Positions 13,603-21,101 are shown, counted from the stretch's first letter. The stretch: DNA of 23,824 nucleotides from an uncultured Ruminococcus sp. (GCA_945867875.1 CAMBJF010000013.1:1-23824), one strand, 5' to 3'. The notes: a model not told the origin generated them from the sequence alone. Made by a program: numbers and translations.

Positions 13603-13754
13603 CTATTGGAAAATACTATATTCCGAATTTATATGGTATGTACATAATGGCACCAAATATCTAATATGCATTTATACTCAGTAACACAAATCCCCCCGCC
13701 TGAATATAATAAACAAGACGGAGCATAAAGCTGCGTCTGAAAGAGGTGATCTGT

Positions 13755-13979
13755 GTGAATAAGCACATCATTGCTTTTGCTTCAGTGACCCAGGCGAACA
13801 AGGCTAAGTCGGTATTTGAACGATACGGGCTGAAAGCCGAGGTAAAAAGAACGCCGGGGACACTTTTTCGGGGCTGCGGATTCAGCGTCGCCGTTGAGGG
13901 ACGCTCCGACAGGCTCGTAAAAATTATGGAGGACAACGGCATTTCATATAAATCCATCAGCAGTGCACAGGGCAAATAA
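13755..13979 (+). CDS. DUF3343 putative Se/S carrier protein
   Basis: The 74-residue product matches the DUF3343 family (PF11823), renamed putative Se/S carrier-like: HIIAFASVTQANKAKSVFER, then RTPGTLFRGCGFSVAVEG with the conserved cysteine, and a short C-terminal helix. Such proteins commonly sit beside cysteine desulfurases, SelD or YedF homologues and may pass persulfide or selenide between enzymes; this is family context, not proof. GTG 13755 is chosen because AAAGAGGTG (13740-13748) ends 6 nt upstream; a GTG at 13746 falls inside the RBS. The next gene, 21 bp downstream, is a cysteine desulfurase-like enzyme, so the pair probably acts together. Confidence 0.82.
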   Translation: MNKHIIAFASVTQANKAKSVFERYGLKAEVKRTPGTLFRGCGFSVAVEGRSDRLVKIMEDNGISYKSISSAQGK

Positions 13980-14000
13980 TGACGGAGGGAATGATCTTAT

Positions 14001-15155
14001 GTGATATATTTTGACAACGCAGCCACCACATACCCCAAGCCCGAAAGCGTAAGGAGAGCGGCTGCGGAGGCTATCGTAAGATACGGCGGCAATCCGGGGC
14101 GGAGCGGGCATAAAATGTCAATAGCAGCCTCGGAGGCTGTCTATTCCGTCAGGGAAAAGGCAGGGAAATTCTTCGGAGCAGAGCCTGAGAACGTCATCTT
14201 CACCGCAAACTGCACCGAGAGCCTTAATATGGCGATAAAGGGGCTTGCGGAGCAGGAGCTTCGTGAGGGCAGACCCTTTCACGTCATAATCTCATCACTT
14301 GAGCACAATTCCGTGTTCCGTCCCGTCCACGAACTCACCAAAAGAGGGCTTTCCTACAGCATTGCCGAGGTATCAGCAGATGATACCGTGACGGTGAACA
14401 ACTTTGAAGCCCTTATAAAGCCCCACACAAAGGCGGTCATATGCACCCTCGGCAGCAATGTCACGGGTCAGCTCCTGCCCTATGAGCGGATAGGGGCAAT
14501 GTGCCGCCGCAGGCATATCTGCTTTGTGGGGGACGGAGCACAGGTCTGCGGCGTTGTGCCCATAGATATGAAGCGGGATAACATCAATATCCTCTGTATG
14601 CCGGGGCACAAGGGGCTTTACGGCATCTCAGGAACAGGACTCCTCATAACCGACGGGCAGTATCCCATCTATCATATCCTCGAAGGCGGCACGGGCAGCA
14701 CTTCCCTCGAAGCGGAGCAGACCCCATTTCTCCCCGAGGAGCTTGAAAGCGGAACGGTGAACACCGTAGGCATCGTGACCGTAGGCGCAGGCATCGACTT
14801 TATCAGCAAAACAGGTGCGGAGCGGATACATTCCCGTGAAACCGCCCTCTGCGACCAACTGATAAACGAGCTTGACGGCGAAAGCAGGGTGCGCATATAC
14901 AGGCGGGAACGGTGCAACTATCTTCCCATTGTGCTTTTCAATGTGGAGGGCATCGCTCCCGAGGAAACTGCGGCATATCTGAACGATGCAGGCTTTGCCC
15001 TCAGGGGCGGGCTTCACTGCTCAGGTCTCGCCCACCGCAGCATCGGAACTCTGCCCGACGGCGGAGTAAGGTTCTCCCCCTCCGTTTTCAACACCCCCAC
15101 CCAGACCCATATGCTTGCAAACGCTGTAAAAAAGCTGGCAAGATCAAAGGGCTGA
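14001..15155 (+). CDS. Cysteine desulfurase-family class V aminotransferase
   Basis: The 384-residue product starts YFDNAATTYPKPE, the class V hallmark, and has a SufS/CsdB-like layout. GHKGLYGISGTG (about residues 202-213) gives the PLP lysine, and RGGLHCSGLAHR (about 337-348) supplies the candidate persulfide cysteine in the position of SufS Cys. It resembles the EF2568-type family of cysteine desulfurase-like proteins common in Firmicutes. The reaction would be cysteine to alanine with sulfur transferred to the enzyme or an acceptor. GTG 14001 has GGAGGG at 13984-13989; the nearest ATG (13999) reads into a stop. It follows the DUF3343 gene by 21 bp. No iron-sulfur assembly genes are adjacent, so sulfur trafficking or selenium handling is the better guess. 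Confidence 0.88.
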   Translation: MIYFDNAATTYPKPESVRRAAAEAIVRYGGNPGRSGHKMSIAASEAVYSVREKAGKFFGAEPENVIFTANCTESLNMAIKGLAEQELREGRPFHVIISSLEHNSVFRPVHELTKRGLSYSIAEVSADDTVTVNNFEALIKPHTKAVICTLGSNVTGQLLPYERIGAMCRRRHICFVGDGAQVCGVVPIDMKRDNINILCMPGHKGLYGISGTGLLITDGQYPIYHILEGGTGSTSLEAEQTPFLPEELESGTVNTVGIVTVGAGIDFISKTGAERIHSRETALCDQLINELDGESRVRIYRRERCNYLPIVLFNVEGIAPEETAAYLNDAGFALRGGLHCSGLAHRSIGTLPDGGVRFSPSVFNTPTQTHMLANAVKKLARSKG

Positions 15156-15345
15156 GACAACTTTAGCATCTCTCTGTTAAGCAAGGCAATATGAATATTC
15201 GCCGTTCCCTTTAATGGTGGGAGCGGCGGATTTACATAATAATTTTGACATTGACAATAAGTTATACTATGACAATAAACCTGAATTATACAGACCCGAT
15301 AGACCGCCCATACAGACGGTCTCTTTTCATATCTCCTCATTACCC
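15156..15345. other. Convergent intergenic stretch with hairpins
   Basis: No gene is seen. CGCCGTTCCC (15200-15209) pairs with GGGAGCGGCG (15219-15228), 10 bp with one G-U pair, followed by GATTT: a weak plus-strand terminator for the desulfurase gene. A second small hairpin, AGACCG (15301-15306) with CGGTCT (15317-15322), is followed by CTTTTC. Neither has a strong T run. Confidence 0.45.
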
Positions 15346-15843
15346 CTAAAAATTAAAGAAAACATTAGAAGAAAAATATGCAAGCAGTGCAAGAATATAC
15401 ACGCCAAAAGCCGCAGGGAATGACCTTTTTACATTATCCGTTTCACTGCTTTTCAGATACAGAACCAAATTTGCGGCAAAAATCATCACCCAGTCCGAAA
15501 TGCACATAAAGCCGAACATTAGAAAATCCATACGGAAAAACCGCAAAACAAAGAAAAGAGCTATCCTTAAGATCGGCACGGCAATGCCCAGACAGAAGTT
15601 TGTCAGCAGTATTTTCCACAGCTCCACCCGTGAAAAAAGCAGATACCCCACTGCAAAAACCGCCCCAAAGCATAAAAGCGCCGTCAGGAAAGACCCGCTC
15701 ATAAACATATCTGCGCTCAGGTGAAAAGGAAGCCCTCCCGAAAACCAACTCAAGAGCAAAAATGTTGTGATGATGCCGAGAATCGTTCTCACAATAACGC
15801 TTATGACCTCACGCCTGTCCTCTTCATTTGTATATCTGCCCAC
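15346..15843 (-). CDS. Five-TM integral membrane protein, unknown
   Basis: The 165-residue product (167 if ATG 15849 is the start) is almost entirely hydrophobic, with about five membrane helices, a short charged N-terminus (GRYTNEEDRREV) and a short charged loop before the last helix (KSSETDNVKRS). No family is recognised. GTG 15843 is preferred because AGAGGG (minus strand, 15850-15855) then lies 6 nt upstream; the ATG at 15849 is directly against it. A good minus-strand promoter stands 26 bp upstream. It is a single gene, convergent with the desulfurase gene and divergent from the solute-binding protein gene. Nothing in the context hints at its role. Confidence 0.7.
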   Translation of the reverse strand: MGRYTNEEDRREVISVIVRTILGIITTFLLLSWFSGGLPFHLSADMFMSGSFLTALLCFGAVFAVGYLLFSRVELWKILLTNFCLGIAVPILRIALFFVLRFFRMDFLMFGFMCISDWVMIFAANLVLYLKSSETDNVKRSFPAAFGVYILALLAYFSSNVFFNF

Positions 15844-15874
15844 ACCCATTCCCTCTTTTTATTTTATTACATTA

Positions 15875-15903
15875 ATGTTAACACATTTACAGCCAAATGT
15901 CAA
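15875..15903 (-). promoter_or_regulatory. Promoter of the five-TM protein gene
   Basis: On the minus strand, a perfect TTGACA (15898-15903) is followed after 17 bp by TAACAT (15875-15880), 26 bp before the RBS region. Confidence 0.72.
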
Positions 15904-16056
15904 ATAAAATTCATTTTTGAGAAAATCAAGCGAATGTTGCCAATATAATTCATATATATGAATAAATTAAGCCAATGTAAATTTCTGCCAGTTTTTCGTA
16001 TATATGCAAACAGATGCAGATAAATTGTGCAAATCTCCAAAAATATAATATCGCTG

Positions 16057-16085
16057 TTGACTTGTTTTGATAAATATGCTATTAT
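16057..16085 (+). promoter_or_regulatory. Promoter of the solute-binding lipoprotein gene
   Basis: TTGACT (16057-16062), a 17-bp spacer and TATTAT (16080-16085) are 5/6 matches each. Transcription would start near 16092, leaving a 76-nt leader with the operator at 16119-16132. Confidence 0.72.
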
Positions 16086-16118
16086 AAAACAAATAAATGC
16101 AGATATGCCCAATGCATC

Positions 16119-16132
16119 TGCAAACGATTACA
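16119..16132 (+). promoter_or_regulatory. cre / LacI-type operator
   Basis: TGCAAACGATTACA fits the cre consensus TGNAANCGNWNNCW in every position and is palindromic as TGnAAnCGnTTnCA, the form bound by CcpA and other LacI/GalR regulators. It lies about 27 bp after the predicted start site and 35 bp before the ATG, where a bound repressor would act as a roadblock. Confidence 0.7.
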
Positions 16133-16167
16133 AAACCGATACGAACTTGTATGGAGGAACCCTCAAA

Positions 16168-17565
16168 ATGAATTACAAAAAAATTCTGGCAGGAGCAATG
16201 GCTCTTACACTCACAGCTTCCCTCACCGCCTGCGGAAGCAGCAGCGGCAGCGGCGAGACTGAGACCACCACAGCTGATGTTACCACAACCGCAGCTACCG
16301 AGTGGACAGGCGATAATGTTGAGGTCGAGGCTCTCGATGAGACTCTTGACGTTGATATCAATGGCAAAACTCTCAAATGGCTGGGTATCTATGACCTGAA
16401 CCCTACCAACGATTCCCCCGAAAGAAGCCCCGAGCTTGCCCTTTTCGAGGACACCTACGGTGCTAAGATCGAATATATCCCCACCACAAGCGACAAGCGC
16501 TTTGAGGATCTTGCAACGAACATTATGGGCGGCACATCTCCCGATATTTTCGCCTATGAGTGGAGATCCTTCCCCTGCGACATCGCAAAGGGTCAGTATC
16601 AGCCCATTGATTCCCTCGTTAACTGGGACGACCCCAAGTGGGCAGCTGTAAAGGACACTGCCGACAGCTTCATCTGGAAGGGCGACCACTATATTGCTCC
16701 CCTTGGCTACAGCTTCAACGATACTCAGGTGCTTATGTACAATAAATCCACCATTCAAAGCGAGGGCTTTGAGGATCCCTATGAAATGTATCAGAACGGC
16801 GAGTGGGACTGGAACGCATTCACCGATATGATGAAGACATTCGTTGAAAACGGCAGCAGCGACGGCACCGAAAGATACGGCATCGGCGGCTGGTGGGCAA
16901 ACGCTTTTGTTTACACAGCAGGCGAAACAATGGTTACATATGACGGAACAAAGTTTGGCAACAACCTCAGAAGCGGCAAGATCGAGCGTGCTCAGGGCGT
17001 TCTCGAGGATATCTTCAAGAACAACCTCATCAAGCGCGGCTGGATAGGCGGCGAGTCTGCATTCGTTGATGACAGCCTCCTGTTCTACTCAATGGGCACA
17101 TGGGCTTACAACGCTGCAGCTCTTTCCGTTCCCGATGACGAAATTCAGATTGTTCCCTTCCCCAAGGACCCCGATTCCGATCAGTACTATGTTTCCAACA
17201 AGGTATTTGCATATATGTGGGTAAAGGGCTCTGAAAACGGCGACTGCGTAAAGGCGTGGTTTGACTGCAACAGAACCGTTAACTACGACGAAAAGTACAC
17301 CGAAGCTACCAAGGAAAAGTACCTTGCCAACAACCCCGGCTGGACTTCTGAAATGTACGACATCGCTATGGATTTCTATGATTCCGACAAGTTCACTCAG
17401 GCATATGATTACGGCTACGGTCTCAGCACACTTATGGCTGACGAAGTAATGTCCGTTCTTTATGAGGGCATTGCAAACGAGCAGTTCGAGAGCTGGGTAC
17501 AGGCTCGTGAGGAGTATTATCCTATCGTTGACGAAGAAATCAACGTTTACAACAACGAAGAATAA
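16168..17565 (+). CDS. ABC transporter sugar-type solute-binding lipoprotein
   Basis: The 465-residue product is a family 1 extracellular solute-binding protein. MNYKKILAGAMALTLTASLTAC ends in a lipobox (SLTAC, Cys22), followed by a flexible Ser/Thr/Gly-rich linker (about 23-45) that holds the protein off the membrane. The ligand-binding fold follows, with the family's TSPDIFAYEW segment and a C-terminal helical region. Many aromatic and acidic residues (WWANAFVY, DWNAFTDM) suit an oligosaccharide ligand. ATG 16168 has GGAGG (16153-16157) upstream; longer readings cross the promoter and operator. No permease or ATPase gene is adjacent: the gene is flanked by its own promoter and terminator, so it must use a distant transporter. 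Carbon catabolite control is suggested by the cre-like operator. Confidence 0.92.
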   Translation: MNYKKILAGAMALTLTASLTACGSSSGSGETETTTADVTTTAATEWTGDNVEVEALDETLDVDINGKTLKWLGIYDLNPTNDSPERSPELALFEDTYGAKIEYIPTTSDKRFEDLATNIMGGTSPDIFAYEWRSFPCDIAKGQYQPIDSLVNWDDPKWAAVKDTADSFIWKGDHYIAPLGYSFNDTQVLMYNKSTIQSEGFEDPYEMYQNGEWDWNAFTDMMKTFVENGSSDGTERYGIGGWWANAFVYTAGETMVTYDGTKFGNNLRSGKIERAQGVLEDIFKNNLIKRGWIGGESAFVDDSLLFYSMGTWAYNAAALSVPDDEIQIVPFPKDPDSDQYYVSNKVFAYMWVKGSENGDCVKAWFDCNRTVNYDEKYTEATKEKYLANNPGWTSEMYDIAMDFYDSDKFTQAYDYGYGLSTLMADEVMSVLYEGIANEQFESWVQAREEYYPIVDEEINVYNNEE

Positions 17566-17589
17566 TTCTCACATCTTAAAATAAAAGCA

Positions 17590-17630
17590 GCGGAGCACTT
17601 CAGTCAAAATTGAAGTGCTCCGCATTTTTT
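17590..17630 (+). terminator. Strong terminator after solute-binding protein gene
   Basis: A perfect 13-bp stem, GCGGAGCACTTCA (17590-17602) with TGAAGTGCTCCGC (17611-17623), has an 8-nt loop and a T run (17624-17630). On the opposite strand it can also stop the convergent tautomerase gene (CTGCTTTTATTTT follows). Confidence 0.95.
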
Positions 17631-17631
17631 A

Positions 17632-17973
17632 TCAGAAGTTGCTTCCGTTCCAGCCCCAGTGGTCGGTGAACATATAGCTTACGTAAACTCTGTCGGTGGA
17701 TATTCCCAGTTCGTCCAGCATTATTCCCGTGATGTTGCTTGTGAGAACGCCAAGGGCATTTTCCGAGGCTTTGCCGTAAATGCTGACCTCCACCATTGCC
17801 GCAGGGGCATCGGTGCCCTTGAAGTAAAGGCTTTTGCCGCCCTCGATCTCGGTCATGAGCCAACCCTCAGATTTTCCGGGAATTGCGGTTATGGCAAGTC
17901 CAAGAGCGGATTTTATCTTCTCCGCCTTGTCAGATGTGACCTCTGCATTTGTGTTCACTTTTATAAATGGCAT
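17632..17973 (-). CDS. MIF-like tautomerase superfamily protein
   Basis: The 113-residue product matches the macrophage migration inhibitory factor family in length and sequence. Pro2 becomes the catalytic N-terminal proline after Met removal (MPFIKVNTN). Lys34 in PGKSEGWLM corresponds to MIF Lys32, and the C-terminus ends WGWNGSNF like the GWNxSxF of MIF. These proteins form trimers with ketonase/tautomerase activity towards phenylpyruvate and dopachrome; the natural substrate in bacteria is unsettled. Start choice is supported by GGAGGG 9-14 nt upstream on the minus strand. It has its own promoter (18007-18035) and stops against the solute-binding protein's terminator. A MIF mimic in a gut bacterium may be noticed by the host, but that is inference. 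Confidence 0.88.
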   Translation of the reverse strand: MPFIKVNTNAEVTSDKAEKIKSALGLAITAIPGKSEGWLMTEIEGGKSLYFKGTDAPAAMVEVSIYGKASENALGVLTSNITGIMLDELGISTDRVYVSYMFTDHWGWNGSNF

Positions 17974-18006
17974 TTGCTTTTCCCTCCGTTATATTTTGAT
18001 ATCATT

Positions 18007-18035
18007 ATTATATCATATGTTTTGAGATTTTACAA
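18007..18035 (-). promoter_or_regulatory. Extended -10 promoter of the MIF-like gene
   Basis: On the minus strand TGATATAAT (extended -10; TATAAT at 18007-18012) lies 17 bp after TTGTAA (18030-18035), about 34 bp before the start codon. Confidence 0.75.
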
Positions 18036-18237
18036 CGTCTTATAGCACTGTTTTATTTCACAATTTAACATTATTTACAGTATATAACATTTTGGATGAA
18101 CAATCAACAGGCTTTACAAAAATGTTGAAAACTCAAAAATCAATAAAAATGCATATTTTAAACAGGTATAAAGCCGCTCCCAAAGCATTGATATCGCCAT
18201 AGTGTAAAGTCATACAGCTTTACAGCGCACGCTTTAG
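18036..18237. other. A/T-rich intergenic stretch
   Basis: I see no gene here. The only structure is a 7-bp palindrome, TGTAAAG (18203-18209) with CTTTACA (18218-18224) around an 8-nt centre, which may be an operator or a small hairpin. Confidence 0.3.
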
Positions 18238-18278
18238 AAAAAAATCCGCTCCCGATGTGTTCAAGAGCGGATTTTTTT
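18238..18278 (-). terminator. Strong bidirectional terminator after ppa
   Basis: AAAAAAATCCGCTC (18238-18251) pairs perfectly with GAGCGGATTTTTTT (18265-18278), with a 13-nt loop. The A and T runs make it work in both directions; on the minus strand it ends the rpiB-upp-glycosyltransferase-ppa operon. Confidence 0.92.
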
Positions 18279-18294
18279 ATGATTTCAAGCCGTT

Positions 18295-18876
18295 TTACTC
18301 AACAATAACGGTTTCCTTTTTCTCGGGAGCCGTTTCTTTAGCCTTTCCCTTGCAGAAATAATCGATGTATCTGTCAATGCAGTGGTCTACTATCTTGATG
18401 GCAGCCTCTCTGTCCTTTATCTCATCAATGGCGGTTTCCTTGCCCTCAAGCTGCTTGTAGACCTTGAAGAAATGGGACATTTCCTCAAAGATGTGGCGGG
18501 GCAGCTCGCTGATGTCACGATAGCTGTTGTAGGTGGGGTCATTGAATGGGATAGCGATTATCTTATCATCAATAGCGCCGTTGTCAAGCATTGAAATAAC
18601 GCCGATAGGGTAGCATCTTACGATAGCCATTGAGAAAATGGACTCGGAGCAGAGCACCAGAACGTCCAAAGGGTCGCCGTCCTCAGCGTATGTACGGGGG
18701 ATAAAGCCGTAGTTTGCGGGATAGTGAGTTGAGGTGTAAAGAACACGGTCAAGCTTCAGCATACCTGTTTTCTTGTCAAGCTCGTACTTCATCTTGCTGC
18801 CCTTGGGAATTTCGATAACGGAGTAGAAATTGTCCTTGACTATTCTGTCGGGTTCGATATCGTGCCATATGTTCAT
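18295..18876 (-). CDS. ppa: Inorganic pyrophosphatase, family I
   Basis: The 193-residue product hydrolyses pyrophosphate to two phosphates in the cytosol, driving biosynthetic reactions that release it. Family I features are visible: YSVIEIPKGSKMKYELDK near the N-terminus, YPANYGFIPRTYAEDGDPLDVLVL (about residues 52-75) with the DGDPLDV metal-binding aspartates, and GAIDDKIIAIP (about 100-110). The C-terminus ends in an extra charged tail (about 170-193, KAKETAPEKKE), beyond the catalytic core. RBS AAAGGA lies 11 nt before the ATG. It is the last gene of the minus-strand operon, 21 nt after the glycosyltransferase, and is closed by a strong terminator. Confidence 0.95.
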   Translation of the reverse strand: MNIWHDIEPDRIVKDNFYSVIEIPKGSKMKYELDKKTGMLKLDRVLYTSTHYPANYGFIPRTYAEDGDPLDVLVLCSESIFSMAIVRCYPIGVISMLDNGAIDDKIIAIPFNDPTYNSYRDISELPRHIFEEMSHFFKVYKQLEGKETAIDEIKDREAAIKIVDHCIDRYIDYFCKGKAKETAPEKKETVIVE

Positions 18877-18897
18877 TGATATATCATTCCTTTCGGA

Positions 18898-19866
18898 TTA
18901 TTTTCTGCGGTCCTTGCGTCTTGATTCCTCGGTTTCCTTTATGATATAAGAGGGTCTGCCCTTGATCTCGGTGTACATTTTCGAGATATACTGCCCCGTC
19001 ACGCCCATACAAAAAAGCTGTATCCCGCCGATAAGGCATACAAGCGCCACGATAACGGGATATCCTGTCATAGCCTCGCCGAATATCAGCGTCTTTATGA
19101 CCATTGCCAGTGCCAGCAGGCAGAAAATTATGCCCATAATTATTGACAGCCAAAGGGGGGCCGTACTGAAAGCGAAAATGCCGTCAAGGGAATAAAGAAA
19201 CAGCTTTTTGAAATTCCAGGTGGTCTTTCCCGCAGCTCTCTCGGTGTTTTCCACCTCGATAAACTTGGTATCAAAGCCCACCCAGCTGAAAATGCCCTTT
19301 GAAAAGCGGTTCTTTTCGGGCATATCGAGAATTGCGTTCACCATCTGACGGGTCATAAAGCGGAAATCCTGTGCGCCGTCAACGATATGGGTCTGAGAAA
19401 TGCTGTTTATGACCTTGTAAAATGTCCGTGCAAAGAATGACAGCACCTTTGACTCGCCCTTTCGGGAGATACGCCTTGTGGCAGCACAGTCATATTCGCC
19501 GCTGCGGACATAATCATACATCTGTGGGATAAGCTTGGGAGGGTGCTGCAGATCTGCGTCAAGGATAACGCAGTAATCGCCCCTTGACTGCTCCAGTCCC
19601 GCAAGCATTGCCGCTTCCTTTCCGAAATTTCTCGAAAAGGAAACATACCGCACACGCCTGTCATCGGCGGCAAGCTCACGGAGAATTTTGAGGGTATCGT
19701 CCTTTGAGCCGTCGTTTATGAAGAGATACTCAAACTCAAGGTCGGAGATATTCTCATTGTAATATTTCTGCTTCATACCGTCAGTGACGGAGGTAATTTC
19801 CCTGTAAAACAACGGCAGGGATTCCTGCTCGTTGTAGCAGGGTACTATCACCGAGATAAGTTCCAT
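18898..19866 (-). CDS. Family 2 glycosyltransferase (GtrB/DPM1-like)
   Basis: The 322-residue product has a GT-A family 2 domain: VIVPCYNEQESLP at the N-terminus, FINDGSKDDT (about 49-58), and the metal-binding DADLQHPP (103-110). FGKEAAMLAG and RFMTRQM support the polyprenyl-phosphate sugar transferase group. Two C-terminal membrane helices (about 228-255 and 268-295) and a basic tail complete the GtrB/bactoprenol-glycosyltransferase layout. It would transfer a sugar from a nucleotide to undecaprenyl phosphate at the membrane, feeding envelope glycosylation. No flippase or final glycosyltransferase is adjacent. RBS AAAAGGA precedes the ATG by 11 nt. It lies 21 nt after upp and 21 nt before ppa, so it is likely cotranscribed with them. 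Confidence 0.92.
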   Translation of the reverse strand: MELISVIVPCYNEQESLPLFYREITSVTDGMKQKYYNENISDLEFEYLFINDGSKDDTLKILRELAADDRRVRYVSFSRNFGKEAAMLAGLEQSRGDYCVILDADLQHPPKLIPQMYDYVRSGEYDCAATRRISRKGESKVLSFFARTFYKVINSISQTHIVDGAQDFRFMTRQMVNAILDMPEKNRFSKGIFSWVGFDTKFIEVENTERAAGKTTWNFKKLFLYSLDGIFAFSTAPLWLSIIMGIIFCLLALAMVIKTLIFGEAMTGYPVIVALVCLIGGIQLFCMGVTGQYISKMYTEIKGRPSYIIKETEESRRKDRRK

Positions 19867-19887
19867 TTTTTACGATTCCTTTTAGGC

Positions 19888-20523
19888 TTACTTTGTTCCG
19901 TACATTCTGTCGCCCGCATCGCCAAGACCGGGAACGATGTATAGCTGCTCATTGAGCTCGGGGTCAACGGCTGCGGTGTATATCTGAACGTCGGGGTGGG
20001 TTTCGTTTACCTGCTTTATGCCTCTCTCATTTGCGATGATGCACATAAACTTAACGTTCTTTGCGCCTGCTTTCTTAACGAGATTTACAGCCTCGCAGGC
20101 AGCTCCGCCTGTAGCCAGCATAATGTCGGCAATGATAACGTCTCTGCTGGCGATATCCTTGGGGAGCTTGCAGTAATATTCAACGGTGTCGGTGGTCTCA
20201 GGGTCTCTGAAGGTTCCGATATGACCCACCTTGGCAGCGGGGATAAGGTTCATAACGCCGTCAACCATTCCGAGACCTGCTCTGAGAATGGGAACATAAG
20301 CAAGCTTTCTGCCCGAAATTACCTTTGACTTTGCAATTCCGAGGGGAGTCTGAATGTCAACGGTCTTGACGGGAAGATCTCTCATAGCCTCGTAGCACAT
20401 AAGCATAGATGTCTCGGAAACAAGCTCTCTGAACTCCTTTGAGCCTGTTGTAACGTCTCTCATAAGAGAGAGCTTGTGCTGAACGAGGGGGTGGTCGATG
20501 ATTGTGTATTTTAATTCGCTCAT
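19888..20523 (-). CDS. upp: Uracil phosphoribosyltransferase
   Basis: The 211-residue product makes UMP from uracil and PRPP in pyrimidine salvage. Features: TIIDHPLVQHKLSLMRD at the N-terminus, VPILRAGLGMVDGV (about 76-89), the PRPP-binding loop DIMLATGGAA (about 130-139; the usual DPMLATGG has Ile for Pro), and the C-terminal uracil-binding IVPGLGDAGDRMYGT. Length equals the family norm (about 209). RBS CGGAGG is 10 nt upstream. It follows rpiB by 21 nt, a pairing well known in Clostridia that links pentose phosphate and nucleotide metabolism, and precedes the glycosyltransferase by 21 nt. Confidence 0.96.
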   Translation of the reverse strand: MSELKYTIIDHPLVQHKLSLMRDVTTGSKEFRELVSETSMLMCYEAMRDLPVKTVDIQTPLGIAKSKVISGRKLAYVPILRAGLGMVDGVMNLIPAAKVGHIGTFRDPETTDTVEYYCKLPKDIASRDVIIADIMLATGGAACEAVNLVKKAGAKNVKFMCIIANERGIKQVNETHPDVQIYTAAVDPELNEQLYIVPGLGDAGDRMYGTK

Positions 20524-20544
20524 AGTAAGAACCTCCGATATATA

Positions 20545-20982
20545 TTATTCGTTTTCAATAGCGGTTATCTGGTCAATTCTGCGCTGATGTCTGCCGCCCT
20601 CAAAGGAATTTCCGAGAAATGCGTCAACAATTTCGCAGGCAAGTCCCGGACCGATAACACGACCACCCATACAGAGCACGTTTGCGTCATTGTGGAGACG
20701 GGTGTACTTAGCCATATAGCAGTCCGTGCATACAGCGGCTCTGATACCCTTGCACTTGTTTGCGGCGATGGAGATGCCGAGACCTGTTCCGCAGATAAGT
20801 ATGGCAAGCTCTGCTCTGCCTGATGTTACTTCTCCGCAGACTTCCTTTGCCACCAAAGGATAATCGCAGCTTGTGCCGTCCATACAGCCCATTTCCTTTA
20901 TATCAAGACCCTTTTCTTTAAGGTATTTCACAACCTCCTGTTTTAATGCAAAGCCTGCGTGGTCGCTTCCAATAGCTATCAT
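20545..20982 (-). CDS. rpiB: Ribose-5-phosphate isomerase B
   Basis: The 145-residue product interconverts ribose 5-phosphate and ribulose 5-phosphate. It starts MIAIGSDHAGFALK, has the active-site Cys in ILICGTGLGISIAANK (about 58-73) and LHNDANVLCMGGRVIG (about 93-108). Length fits the family (about 145-150). ATG 20982 is favoured (GGAGG at 20993-20997 lies 10 nt before it); an in-frame GTG at 20985 and TTG at 20991 are alternatives. It opens an operon with upp, the glycosyltransferase and ppa, read from an extended -10 promoter shared region divergent from the second TetR gene. Supplying ribose phosphate for PRPP would suit the following upp. Confidence 0.94.
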   Translation of the reverse strand: MIAIGSDHAGFALKQEVVKYLKEKGLDIKEMGCMDGTSCDYPLVAKEVCGEVTSGRAELAILICGTGLGISIAANKCKGIRAAVCTDCYMAKYTRLHNDANVLCMGGRVIGPGLACEIVDAFLGNSFEGGRHQRRIDQITAIENE

Positions 20983-21019
20983 CACGATCAATCCTCCGAG
21001 AATAAAAAATTATAAATAT

Positions 21020-21048
21020 ATTATATCACAATGCAAAAATATAATCAA
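21020..21048 (-). promoter_or_regulatory. Promoter of the rpiB operon
   Basis: On the minus strand TTGATT (21043-21048), a 17-bp spacer and TATAAT (21020-21025) with an extended TG (TGATATAAT). It is 38 bp before the start codon. Confidence 0.78.
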
Positions 21049-21101
21049 TAGTTTTTGGGTTAAACTTTTAAAGCAATATGTACAATATGATGAATAATTT
21101 C

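Noticed and set aside
16027..16167. Longer N-terminus for the solute-binding protein from 16027
   Set aside because: It would place promoter and operator inside the coding region and put the lipoprotein signal in mid-protein; ATG 16168 has GGAGG and a standard signal peptide.
15967..16758. Minus-strand open frame (263 codons) opposite the solute-binding protein gene
   Set aside because: It covers the promoter, operator and lipoprotein signal of a clear plus-strand gene and has Ala/Gly/Cys-rich antisense composition.
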